A stretch of 26,156 bases of DNA, taken from positions 1-26,156 of IMG/VR virus record IMGVR_UViG_3300046559_000174; one strand, 5' to 3'. The notes below the pieces were generated by a model. That model did no database searches. It was given only the letters and a program-made list of their open reading frames with translations, and was not told the origin of the DNA. The stretch is from a virus. Positions 5,365 through 12,709 of the stretch are shown here, piece after piece. Every line of letters begins with the position of its first letter. Positions within the stretch are counted from its first letter, which is position 1. A program made the translations under genes and the position numbers.

Positions 5365-7409
5365 CAGAACGGCCACCCTCCATTCGTCGGCGGCAGAGGT
5401 GCCGGTGCAAGGCTGAAAATCGTTTCGCTATCATATTGGAGCCGCACTGCCGCGCTGGTCTGCGTCGGGGCGCTCACGGATTGCAACCCCTCGGTCGCTG
5501 ACGCCCACGGGCCACCGCAACTGCCAACTACCTGCGCCGTCGTAGCAAAGTCGATAGGCATAAAGAATGCCGCGAGCTTGTTGCCCAGCGTGACCGCCGG
5601 AGCAATCTGCTCCCCCTGTGTCGCGAGCGTCGGCGAGCATCCCGAATAGGCCATGAAGCTGAGAGCGAGGTCGTCGCTGGCGGTCGGGGCTTGTATCGCC
5701 GCGGTCATGTCGTTAGCCAGCCCTTCGTTCTTGAGCGTGCCGCTCGAATCAACCGGCGTCGTCGTGTTGAGATTGCCCACGTCCACGATGAGGGCATCCG
5801 CCGTCGATTGGCTGGCCGAGAAATGGAATTGCTCCAGCACGTTTGCCGGTAGACCATGAGCCGAGTACGTATCGAGTTGAACGCTGTTGCTCTCGTTGGC
5901 CAATGCCGAGGTTTGGTGCGTCCACGGAGATGCTGCGGCGGTGTTCGTCTTGAGCGCTACGTGACAATAAAGCCACGTCTGAGCGCTCCCTGGCGTCGTG
6001 TATGCTTGCGCACCCGTCGAGCCATGCGCGCCCTGCTGATAAAGTCCCCCCGCCGCCGCCGAGCCGTTGTTCTGCCATAACACTATATTCGCCGCTGGAG
6101 GGACTGGGGTGGTCGCCGATGCTTGTCCAAATAGAAATGAATAAATCGTGTCGTTGTCGGTCCCCGTGGTAATCGCTGGAACGCTGGGGTTTGCGGTGGA
6201 TGCGATCGACCCGCAAGTCGCTGTATCTTTGGAGATCGTCGCCCCGCTGTTCGAGGCAAAATCCGCAATCCCTTGATTTACGCCGCCGCTCGACCCCGTG
6301 AAGGTGTAGGAATGGCTGATGTCGCACGAATCAATTATCTTGCCGAACGCGCCGATAAACGAGCCCGAGGTCGCAAGGCTTTGCCACGCATCCGAGCCGC
6401 ACGCAGCAGGCGCCGACATTACTGCCCCATTCCCGAAAGCGACGGTGAAGAAATCGTTGACAACGGTCGCTGAACTTATGGTGAAGGTCTGATTACCCGT
6501 GCCCGTGACATAGGTCGGCGCGTAACGTTGCACGATGTCGGGCGGTGCCGTGATCGTCGCCCCTGGAGTTAGCTCAGCAATCCCCGCGATATGCACATCC
6601 CCCGAATGCACATTGGCCGCGAGCGTCGGCGGACTCACGGTCGTACTTGAACTGACGGCGGTATCAGCGCCCGCGCCGACTAGCACTTCGCCCGCGCTCG
6701 TTGCCTCGATATCCGCTGCGAAGCACGCGATGTCATAGATGGCTCCGCCCACGTGCTGAGAGGCTTGCGTCATCACTGCCGCGCCGCTCGTCCCGCTCCA
6801 GCCGAGGAATCCCGAAGTCTCCACTCCCGAAGTGGCCGTCGAAGGAAATGGCGTATTATCGAACGTGGGATTGCCGCCTCCGCCAAAGGCGCACGACTCA
6901 AAGACGAGATCGCCGTTCTGCGCTGGCGTGATTGCACCAGGGGTACAAGATGCCGCGTTCGCGCCGCATTTCCCCGTGATATTGGTCGAGGCGACCGTGA
7001 TGCCGCCATTGTCCGACGGCGTGATTATCCACGGCGTCACCGTCGCCGAATTGTTATTCGTCCAGCTCACCGAGATGGTCGAGCCCGGATCGCCCGCAAT
7101 CAGGGTCTTCTTGAACACTGCGACGACGGTTTTGTTCTGCGTCTCGGTCGTCCCAACTTGGCACGACACGCAAAGTGTCCCGTTGACGGTGAAGGTCGGA
7201 CTGGTCGCCGCAGACGCCCCGCCGTAAATGCTGGTATGCACCCAGAGTATTTGCCCGACCTGTGCGCTCGCTGGCACTGTCACGGTTGCGCACGAGGTCT
7301 TGTTGCCGCCGCCGCAGGTCTGATAAATCCCAAGGAAATACGAGAGCGACGCCGCCTGAGCCGTCAGCGGAGCCAACATGAAGGCGAGCAGAAAGAATAG
7401 CCGCCTCAT
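5364..7409 (-). CDS. large exported multidomain beta-rich protein of the fibre locus
   Basis: The start at 7407-7409 (ATGA overlap) gives 681 residues and a clear Sec signal: MRRLFFLLAFMLAPLTAQA, with basic n-region, Leu/Phe core and AQA cleavage motif. The mature part is rich in Ser/Thr/Gly/Ala, with about three copies of a weakly similar sandwich-type unit whose hallmark is 'GQIL/GDLV/GDVH' followed by a TxTxP loop (near residues 50, 155 and 275). It has 14 cysteines, many in close pairs (CVSC; CGANAASC), suggesting disulfides. Its C-terminus is GGWPF. It is the last gene of the fibre-locus run. A host-facing or surface-exposed role is inferred; no family is recognised. Confidence 0.75.
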   Translation of the reverse strand: MRRLFFLLAFMLAPLTAQAASLSYFLGIYQTCGGGNKTSCATVTVPASAQVGQILWVHTSIYGGASAATSPTFTVNGTLCVSCQVGTTETQNKTVVAVFKKTLIAGDPGSTISVSWTNNNSATVTPWIITPSDNGGITVASTNITGKCGANAASCTPGAITPAQNGDLVFESCAFGGGGNPTFDNTPFPSTATSGVETSGFLGWSGTSGAAVMTQASQHVGGAIYDIACFAADIEATSAGEVLVGAGADTAVSSSTTVSPPTLAANVHSGDVHIAGIAELTPGATITAPPDIVQRYAPTYVTGTGNQTFTISSATVVNDFFTVAFGNGAVMSAPAACGSDAWQSLATSGSFIGAFGKIIDSCDISHSYTFTGSSGGVNQGIADFASNSGATISKDTATCGSIASTANPSVPAITTGTDNDTIYSFLFGQASATTPVPPAANIVLWQNNGSAAAGGLYQQGAHGSTGAQAYTTPGSAQTWLYCHVALKTNTAAASPWTHQTSALANESNSVQLDTYSAHGLPANVLEQFHFSASQSTADALIVDVGNLNTTTPVDSSGTLKNEGLANDMTAAIQAPTASDDLALSFMAYSGCSPTLATQGEQIAPAVTLGNKLAAFFMPIDFATTAQVVGSCGGPWASATEGLQSVSAPTQTSAAVRLQYDSETIFSLAPAPLPPTNGGWPF

Positions 7410-8644
7410 CGAATCACCGTCGCGGTAACGTGGCTCGCGTTCGCGGAGCTGCCCCACGCGCTACTTGTCGATGGATCGGTGGGCGAGACGCACCCTATTT
7501 GTTGATAAGTCCCGATTTGCAGATTGTTGGCGATATAAGTCCCCAAGGTGTCGCCGCCGAGACTGTAGCCGTTGCCCCACGGGCACTGGTAATTCGTTCC
7601 ACTGATATTCCAGCCGAGTTGGGCGATGCGCGTTCCTGGCGCGGTCTTCTCGACGCTCGCCCGCTGTGTGACGAACAGGATATTCGAGAAGGTGCCGAGG
7701 TTCATGTTGTAGATGTCGTAAGCGCCTGCGGTCGCGTCGGCGTTATAGCTTGCGCTGCCGGGTGTCGCCGCCGCCGCGTTCTGCCAGTTGGCGTTCGCGT
7801 TGGGCGTGAAGTCGATATGGGAACCATTGCCGATCGGCTGCGCAGTCGCGCCGTACATCGTCCCCAGCGCACTCGCGGGACAAGCCGCGCCGGAATCATA
7901 GACGGCCCATAGTCCCTGCCTCAAAGAACCGCCACCGCCAAGCTCATAGTCAGGCACAGTAACGCCGTTGCCACCGCCTATATTTGGCGCGCTAGTGCCC
8001 GGCGTGGCATTGTTGACGTATTGAGTACCGTCCAGCCACGCCGATTCTTTCGAGGGAACCGTGCCGCTCCCATTCGTTCCCGAGATATAGCACCATTCGT
8101 TCTGATGGAAACTGCCATCAGTCGGTAGCGCTACGCTCTTCGATCCGCTTCCTGTCACGTCACTGAAAATCTTGTTGTCGGTGCCGATTTCCTGCGCCGC
8201 ATAGTCGATGCAGCCGCGATAGACGCCCGTTGTCGCCTGATGCGTGCAATCGTTCAGCCGATTAATAAAGACGTTCGATGTGATGTTTCCAGTGAGCGCG
8301 ATTAACTGGACGATGCCGATCGCGCGGTGCGGCTGGTTGAGCTTGACGAAAATCCCTTGCCCCGGATTCGGCGCACCGCCGCCCGCGCACGTCGCTCCGT
8401 TGGTCGCCTCCACATAGTAGTCGAGACTGACGCTATTCGGGTCCCATATCGGCGCACTTATCAAAGCCGTCTGGAAGCAGTTCGGAAAGTTGACGATGTA
8501 CGGGTAGAGGAAATCCGTCCCGCTAATCGGGTTAGCAGCGCCATAGCCGTTATAGCTGCCGCCCGCGATCCACGTCCGCGTCTGTGCCAGTGCCGGCGTT
8601 ACCCACAGGCAAAGCGCGATGAGAATGGGCGCTATGCGGTTCAT
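7406..8644 (-). CDS. exported Cys-rich protein of the fibre locus
   Basis: The ATG at 8642-8644 makes a TGATG overlap with the upstream stop; the GTG one codon earlier is less likely. The 412-residue product starts MNRIAPILIALCLWVTPALA, a signal peptide with ALA cleavage site. The mature chain has eight cysteines and is rich in Gly, Asn, Ala and aromatic residues. A segment near 185-210 (HQNEWCYISG ... AWLDGTQYVNN) faintly resembles the 'W..I....DG..Y' pattern of concanavalin-like lectin domains, which is weak evidence. No catalytic motif seen. Its place behind a fibre attachment gene suggests a surface-binding role (inference). Confidence 0.7.
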   Translation of the reverse strand: MNRIAPILIALCLWVTPALAQTRTWIAGGSYNGYGAANPISGTDFLYPYIVNFPNCFQTALISAPIWDPNSVSLDYYVEATNGATCAGGGAPNPGQGIFVKLNQPHRAIGIVQLIALTGNITSNVFINRLNDCTHQATTGVYRGCIDYAAQEIGTDNKIFSDVTGSGSKSVALPTDGSFHQNEWCYISGTNGSGTVPSKESAWLDGTQYVNNATPGTSAPNIGGGNGVTVPDYELGGGGSLRQGLWAVYDSGAACPASALGTMYGATAQPIGNGSHIDFTPNANANWQNAAAATPGSASYNADATAGAYDIYNMNLGTFSNILFVTQRASVEKTAPGTRIAQLGWNISGTNYQCPWGNGYSLGGDTLGTYIANNLQIGTYQQIGCVSPTDPSTSSAWGSSANASHVTATVIR

Positions 8645-9825
8645 CACGATCCAAACGTCGGACAGCTAGGCACCTGAAGTTGTGGTGTAGCCGGCCCGGT
8701 ATGATATTCAAGCGCAAACAAAATGCAGCTCCCTGCCGAGGTCGGCATCGTTGGCTGCGCGGCACATCCCCCCGTTGTTGCGAAAGTGACCGCCGTCCCA
8801 CTGCCAGCGGCAAGCGCCGCGAAAGTGAAAGGCCCGCCGCCTATTGGATTCGGCTGGCACACCCAGAAATGGTCGCTCCAGCCGCTCACGGGCGCTGCCG
8901 TCGAGGCAAAGGTGGTCGTTGTGTTATTCCCGCTCAGGGTGAGCACATGACACTCGCTAACCGGATGCGTCTTGTTCTTCGGGGTCAGGGTCGAAGTCGT
9001 GGTGCCCGATACCACCGTGCAATCGGGGAAAGCGGGGGCGACCGTCGCGTCGATAGTGTTCTTGTTGGCCTTGCCGGTAACGTCGCCTGCGAGATTGTTG
9101 CCGTTGCCGCCGCCCGTTCCCTGCGCTGCGGCGATCTGAATGTACGTCAGCGGGTCGGTGCCGATCGTCGTCACTGGTAGCTGCTCAAGCCAGAGCGTCC
9201 CCACCAGCGTTCCGCCAGCCGCCACAGGCACAGCCCCAACCGAATCGATATTCGCCGCCGTGTTGTAGTCGGTCGCCCGCGTGAGTACCCAAGGGTTGCT
9301 GCCATCTCCCGCCGCGGTTACAAGATAGACGCCGTTTTGAAAGGTGCTCACTTGATTCTTGACGAGTACGCGATTGTTGAGCACCGCGACGGTGCCATCG
9401 ACCGTCAGCGTTCCATTGCCGGTGCGAGTGAGCGTCGCGCCAACGCCCGCAGTGCCGTTGTTGTAAGTCGGCGTGTTCGGCAAGATGGCGATCGTCGCAA
9501 GGTCCACTGAGGCCAGCGGATTAAGTGCCGCCAAGGCTTGCTGAACGAATAGAGTAGTCGGAATCTTTGTGCTGGAGTCACCCGAGGTCGGCGTCGTGCC
9601 GATGGCTCCGCTCTGCACAGAGACTACTTGGCCGGTGAGCACGCCCCCACTCTGCGAAGTTCCCGAGCCGAAGTCGCCAGCGCCGCTGGTGATGGTCGTG
9701 CCGCCCCCACCGCCGCCGGCTCCCGCCCCACCACCGAATCCGGCGCCGCTGTTATTCCCCGCAGCGGAGGCGACTAAGGGCATCGCCAAGGCCAACATGA
9801 GGAGGATTGAGACAAGTCGTTTCAT
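8644..9825 (-). CDS. exported tail-fibre-like protein with fibre repeat domain
   Basis: This 393-residue protein opens with a signal peptide, MKRLVSILLMLALAMPLVAS, cleaved after an A-S-A motif, then a Gly-rich start AGNNSGAGFGGG. Residues about 105-235 carry a unit well known from phage tail-fibre and tail proteins: TLTVDGTVAVLNNRVLVKNQ, STFQNGVYLV, WVLTRATDYNTAANI, then VPVAAGGTLVGTLWLEQ and IGTDPLTYIQI. The remaining C-terminal part is beta-rich with six cysteines in the mature chain. A fibre module behind a secretion signal is unusual, because fibres normally assemble on virions in the cytoplasm. The start overlaps the preceding stop as TAATG. Confidence 0.8.
   Translation of the reverse strand: MKRLVSILLMLALAMPLVASAAGNNSGAGFGGGAGAGGGGGGTTITSGAGDFGSGTSQSGGVLTGQVVSVQSGAIGTTPTSGDSSTKIPTTLFVQQALAALNPLASVDLATIAILPNTPTYNNGTAGVGATLTRTGNGTLTVDGTVAVLNNRVLVKNQVSTFQNGVYLVTAAGDGSNPWVLTRATDYNTAANIDSVGAVPVAAGGTLVGTLWLEQLPVTTIGTDPLTYIQIAAAQGTGGGNGNNLAGDVTGKANKNTIDATVAPAFPDCTVVSGTTTSTLTPKNKTHPVSECHVLTLSGNNTTTTFASTAAPVSGWSDHFWVCQPNPIGGGPFTFAALAAGSGTAVTFATTGGCAAQPTMPTSAGSCILFALEYHTGPATPQLQVPSCPTFGS
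9734..9766 (-). repeat. copy A of a 33-bp repeat encoding AGNNSG-x-GFG
   Basis: This 33-bp segment at the start of the 393-residue protein matches 10963-10995 at 29 of 33 positions when read side by side. It encodes the mature N-terminus just after the predicted signal cleavage site. Confidence 0.75.
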
Positions 9826-11051
9826 TATCCATGAACCTCAACCGAGCACTTAGCTTCGAGGGCCGTCGGCGTCCCGCTTGGGACTGCCGTGTAATAAAGA
9901 ATGTCGTTCGCCGCGATACTGACCGCATCGCCTGCTGTGGTGTCTGAGCAAGTCGATTGCGCGGTCGTAATCGTGCAAGTCTGCGCGGTGGTTGAAGCAT
10001 TCTTATTCAACGTCAGAACGTAGCTCGTCCCGCCCGCCGCCGTAACCGTGCCGTTCGACGCCATCAGGACGCAATGAAGATTGGCCACGATATAGGAGCC
10101 GGAGGAGATCGTCATCACGTTTCCGTTGGTCGCGACCGATGCCGCTGGCGAGAGACCATTTACCAGAAAATATGACGTGGCCGAGTTGGATAGCGTGGCA
10201 TTCGTGCCGCCGAGCCACACCCATTTCAGCGAGCCGACCGTTACCGTGCCAGTGTTATCGACGGTCCATTTACTGACTCCGTTAATCTTTTCATCTTGAA
10301 GGGGAGCCGTCTGCCCCGACGGGCCGTTAGCCTGAAACTCTGTCGTTCCGGTATCGGTCGGCTGGCTAAAAAACTGCGCCTTGGTGCTAATCGCGCTGAC
10401 GGCTACTCCATTCTGATACCCGACGAAGGGATTCCCCGTCGAGGTGTTAGCCATGAATACGTTGATGCCATCCTGCGCGATTTGGGACGGCGAGAGAATG
10501 ATGCTGCCCGCCCTGATAAATTCCGTTCCGTTGCCAGTCGTCCCCTGCACATAGAAGCTGGTCGGCGAATTGGCCGCATCCGCGAGATTGCACCCCGTCC
10601 CGCTGACAACCGCGCACGTCGCGACCAAGACGCTTTGTGCCCCCGTCGGCACGGAATTGGCCGTGTAACGAAGCAGGTAGAGATGGGTCGCGCCGGTCTC
10701 ACCTGGACAGGACATCGTTCCGGTCTGCGCCGTGGTTCCTGTGGCCGACGAGAGCGGTGTTATCCCCATCCCATTAGTGGTATTCGCGTTGATGTCGCCC
10801 GCCGCACAGTAATAAAAGGCCGTCGAGCCGCCAGTGAATCCGCTGACGATCGTCGGCGCAGCAGGAACCGTCACTGGCGAGACGAGAATCGAGCCGTTGG
10901 AAGTAATACCGCCGTTAGGGGCAAGCCCCGATGACCCTCCGGGGGCTCCGCCGCTACCCGAACCGAATCCCGACCCGCTATTATTCCCCGCAGCGAACGC
11001 CGCGGATGCGCTGAGTAGCAAGAGAGTGCAAAGGATTCGCAGGACCTTCAT
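9825..11051 (-). CDS. exported protein with C-terminal beta-sandwich head
   Basis: I chose the ATG at 11049-11051, which gives the ATGA overlap; a GTG two codons upstream is also open. The 408-residue product has a signal peptide (MKVLRILCTLLLLSASAAFA) followed by AGNNSGSGFGSGSGG, nearly the same mature N-terminus as the next gene's product. The middle is Ser/Thr/Gly-rich. The last 90 residues (SYVLTLNKNAS, CTITTAQSTCSDTTAGDAVS, AANDILYYTAVPSGTPTALE) look like the beta-sandwich head domains seen on phage fibres and spore-surface collagen-like proteins. There are eight cysteines in the mature part. A fibre-tip or surface adhesin role is inferred. Confidence 0.75.
   Translation of the reverse strand: MKVLRILCTLLLLSASAAFAAGNNSGSGFGSGSGGAPGGSSGLAPNGGITSNGSILVSPVTVPAAPTIVSGFTGGSTAFYYCAAGDINANTTNGMGITPLSSATGTTAQTGTMSCPGETGATHLYLLRYTANSVPTGAQSVLVATCAVVSGTGCNLADAANSPTSFYVQGTTGNGTEFIRAGSIILSPSQIAQDGINVFMANTSTGNPFVGYQNGVAVSAISTKAQFFSQPTDTGTTEFQANGPSGQTAPLQDEKINGVSKWTVDNTGTVTVGSLKWVWLGGTNATLSNSATSYFLVNGLSPAASVATNGNVMTISSGSYIVANLHCVLMASNGTVTAAGGTSYVLTLNKNASTTAQTCTITTAQSTCSDTTAGDAVSIAANDILYYTAVPSGTPTALEAKCSVEVHG
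10963..10995 (-). repeat. copy B of the 33-bp repeat encoding AGNNSG-x-GFG
   Basis: Partner of 9734-9766 (29 of 33 identical). It encodes the same mature N-terminal sequence in the preceding gene of the operon, while the signal peptides and the rest of the two proteins differ much more. Confidence 0.75.
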
Positions 11052-11524
11052 TTCCACGCTATCCCGAAGAAGCAGTCACCGCCGGAAGTGGTGTCCACGG
11101 TCAGTTTTTTGCCCGTTGTCGAGCACGCGCAAGTCAGCCCCGACACCAGCCCGACGCCCTCGTTAGGCAACGAAAAGCTACACGTCGAGGGCTGCGCTGC
11201 TGCCGTCGCAGTCGCCAGTGAGCATTGCGAGAGCAGCGCCGCGACTGACGCCGCCGAACCGTCCGCTGGCAGCGTCGCTGAGTCGAAGCACATCGCTACC
11301 AGTGCGGCACTCGTGTTGTAGCTGACTGCGGAAAGCATCATAAATCGGCGCGAGCTGGACGGCGACGAATTGACGACGATGACGGAGTTCTCCATGCCGG
11401 TCGTCGAAGCATTCGCCCCGTTCGCGTCCTTGTTGCCGGTATGGTAGTAGCCGATGGCCTGCGCTCGCGCGAACGACGGAATAAGGAGCGCCGCCAACAT
11501 CACCCAGAGTATTCGTGCCTTCAT
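11048..11524 (-). CDS. small exported Cys-rich protein
   Basis: Of three in-frame ATGs, the one at 11522-11524 is preferred: AAGGAG lies exactly 6 nt upstream and the product then opens with a clean signal peptide, MKARILWVMLAALLIPSFARA, ending in ARA. The product has 158 residues and six cysteines in the mature part. The mature chain is Ser/Ala/Thr-rich with a beta pattern (MENSVIVVNSSPSSSRRFMM ... LTVDTTSGGDCFFGIAW), resembling a short single sandwich domain. No family recognised. It lies between the collagen-like gene and the 408-residue gene, consistent with one exported set. Confidence 0.7.
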   Translation of the reverse strand: MKARILWVMLAALLIPSFARAQAIGYYHTGNKDANGANASTTGMENSVIVVNSSPSSSRRFMMLSAVSYNTSAALVAMCFDSATLPADGSAASVAALLSQCSLATATAAAQPSTCSFSLPNEGVGLVSGLTCACSTTGKKLTVDTTSGGDCFFGIAWK

Positions 11525-11530
11525 CTCCAT

Positions 11531-11536
11531 CTCCTT
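11531..11536 (-). promoter_or_regulatory. Shine-Dalgarno AAGGAG deciding a start
   Basis: AAGGAG overlaps the TAA stop of the collagen-like gene. The first following ATG touches it directly, while the second (11522-11524) has the optimal 6-nt spacing, so translation of the 158-residue exported protein most likely begins there. Confidence 0.7.
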
Positions 11537-12323
11537 AGTCCGTGGTAAATTCAAAGCCTACGCCGACGTTCGTCGCGAAGGGACTGCAAGTTCCCGCCGA
11601 GGTGCCGACGCGCAATTCGATAACATCGCCCGCGACCACTGCGAGCGCCTGGTCCGTATGCCCCGTGGCCGCGCTATTGGCGAGAGTCAGGCTGCTCCCG
11701 ACTGGCGAGCCATTCTGGTAGAGCACCAGCACCGGCGGCGTCCCGCAGACTCCCGCCGTCTGAGCGTCGTAATAGGTTCTCACGATATGGATATTCACGC
11801 GCGGGATAAGCGTGACGAGGAACGCCTGCGTCGAGAGCCCGCCGAAGGTCGGAACGAATCCCGTCCCTGCCGCGTGGGCAGCCGGCCCTGTGGCTCCGGT
11901 TGGCCCCGTGGCCCCGGTCGGCCCCGTTGGGCCAGTCGGGCCGGTTGCTCCCGTTGGTCCGGCTGGCCCGGTAGCGCCTGTCGGTCCGGTTGGCCCTGTT
12001 GCACCGCCCGCCGGCCCAGTTGCTCCGGTAGCTCCGGTCGGCCCCGGTACCGCAGCGCCCGCGCCGCAATTCCACACGCCCGCGATGCGCTGTGCCCACG
12101 CCCCACTGCCACCGCCCGCACACACGACGGCCAGCTTACAATCGAGGCAATAGCCCTCGGTGCCGTTCTCTTGCGGAATCGTCAGGGTCAGATTGGCGAA
12201 GGTGGTCGGGCGAAACGTGATCGACCGATAAGTGGGAACCGGCGTCGGAGCCGCAGCCACGAATAAGAGCATCGCGACAATCGCGGATGCCACGGTCAGA
12301 ATTGGGCCTTGATATTTCTTCAT
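11535..12323 (-). CDS. exported collagen-like protein with beta-sandwich head
   Basis: The 262-residue product begins [20 protein letters not shown] followed by FVAAA, a signal peptide or signal anchor. Residues about 94-148 are a collagen-like stretch of 18 G-x-y triplets made only of GPT, GAT and GPA, with one extra Gly after the fourth triplet. The C-terminal 110 residues form a probable beta-sandwich head ([20 protein letters not shown] ... [13 protein letters not shown] ... VGVGFEF), as in trimeric collagen-stalk proteins. Six cysteines: four before and two after the stalk. Collagen-like stalks in phage fibres make rigid trimers. Here the signal sequence suggests export. The start overlaps the fibre-adaptor stop as ATGA. 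Confidence 0.8.
   Translation of the reverse strand: MKKYQGPILTVASAIVAMLLFVAAAPTPVPTYRSITFRPTTFANLTLTIPQENGTEGYCLDCKLAVVCAGGGSGAWAQRIAGVWNCGAGAAVPGPTGATGATGPAGGATGPTGPTGATGPAGPTGATGPTGPTGPTGATGPTGATGPAAHAAGTGFVPTFGGLSTQAFLVTLIPRVNIHIVRTYYDAQTAGVCGTPPVLVLYQNGSPVGSSLTLANSAATGHTDQALAVVAGDVIELRVGTSAGTCSPFATNVGVGFEFTTD
11880..12044 (-). repeat. collagen-like triplet repeat (18 Gly-x-y units)
   Basis: A 9-nt-periodic GC-rich tract encodes (GPT/GAT/GPA)n, interrupted once by an additional Gly codon between triplets four and five. Such tracts can change length by slippage or recombination. Confidence 0.85.
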
Positions 12324-12709
12324 CGTGTGACACTCGCCGCTAGTTCCTGAATTACCAACATCATCCGATCCAGTGATGCCTCCAGCGCTCCTGCCGAAAA
12401 TGGGTCTTGCGGGTTAAACACGGCGAGTTGGGTCGGCGCGGTCTTGCGCGTAATCGTAATCGTCCCGCCCGTCACCGGAGCCACACCGAAATTCACCATG
12501 CCGCCGTTATTGTAGGTGTTGAGCTTATCGTCGAGCGTCCCTGAGACCGTGTAGTCGGAGTTGAAGGTCTTTACCGTCACGACACCGCTTGCGTCGGTGT
12601 ACTCCACCACGAGGTCAGCCTGCGCGTAGAAGTAGCTCGGGAAGGCGAACGCCGTGCTCATCCCATCCGTCGAGTAGGCGAATTGGACTACCTGATCGCT
12701 GACGCTCAT
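12320..12709 (-). CDS. short tail-fibre attachment (T7 gp17 N-terminal-like) protein
   Basis: The 129-residue protein reads like the N-terminal virion-attachment domain of podovirus tail fibres. Visible pattern: [20 protein letters not shown] at the start, then [22 protein letters not shown], a [20 protein letters not shown] strand pair, [20 protein letters not shown] and a C-terminal helix [20 protein letters not shown]. In T7-like phages this domain joins the fibre to the tail and is fused to the shaft. Here it ends straight after the helix, so the shaft and tip must come from other proteins, plausibly those encoded just downstream. Both ends overlap neighbours as ATGA. Confidence 0.8.
   Translation of the reverse strand: MSVSDQVVQFAYSTDGMSTAFAFPSYFYAQADLVVEYTDASGVVTVKTFNSDYTVSGTLDDKLNTYNNGGMVNFGVAPVTGGTITITRKTAPTQLAVFNPQDPFSAGALEASLDRMMLVIQELAASVTR

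Noticed and set aside
11454-12266. 270-residue plus-strand open frame and a Pro/Val/Gly repeat frame opposite the collagen-like gene
   Set aside because: Arg/Ser-rich or repetitive shadows of the minus-strand collagen gene, with no ribosome-binding site and opposite to every other gene.
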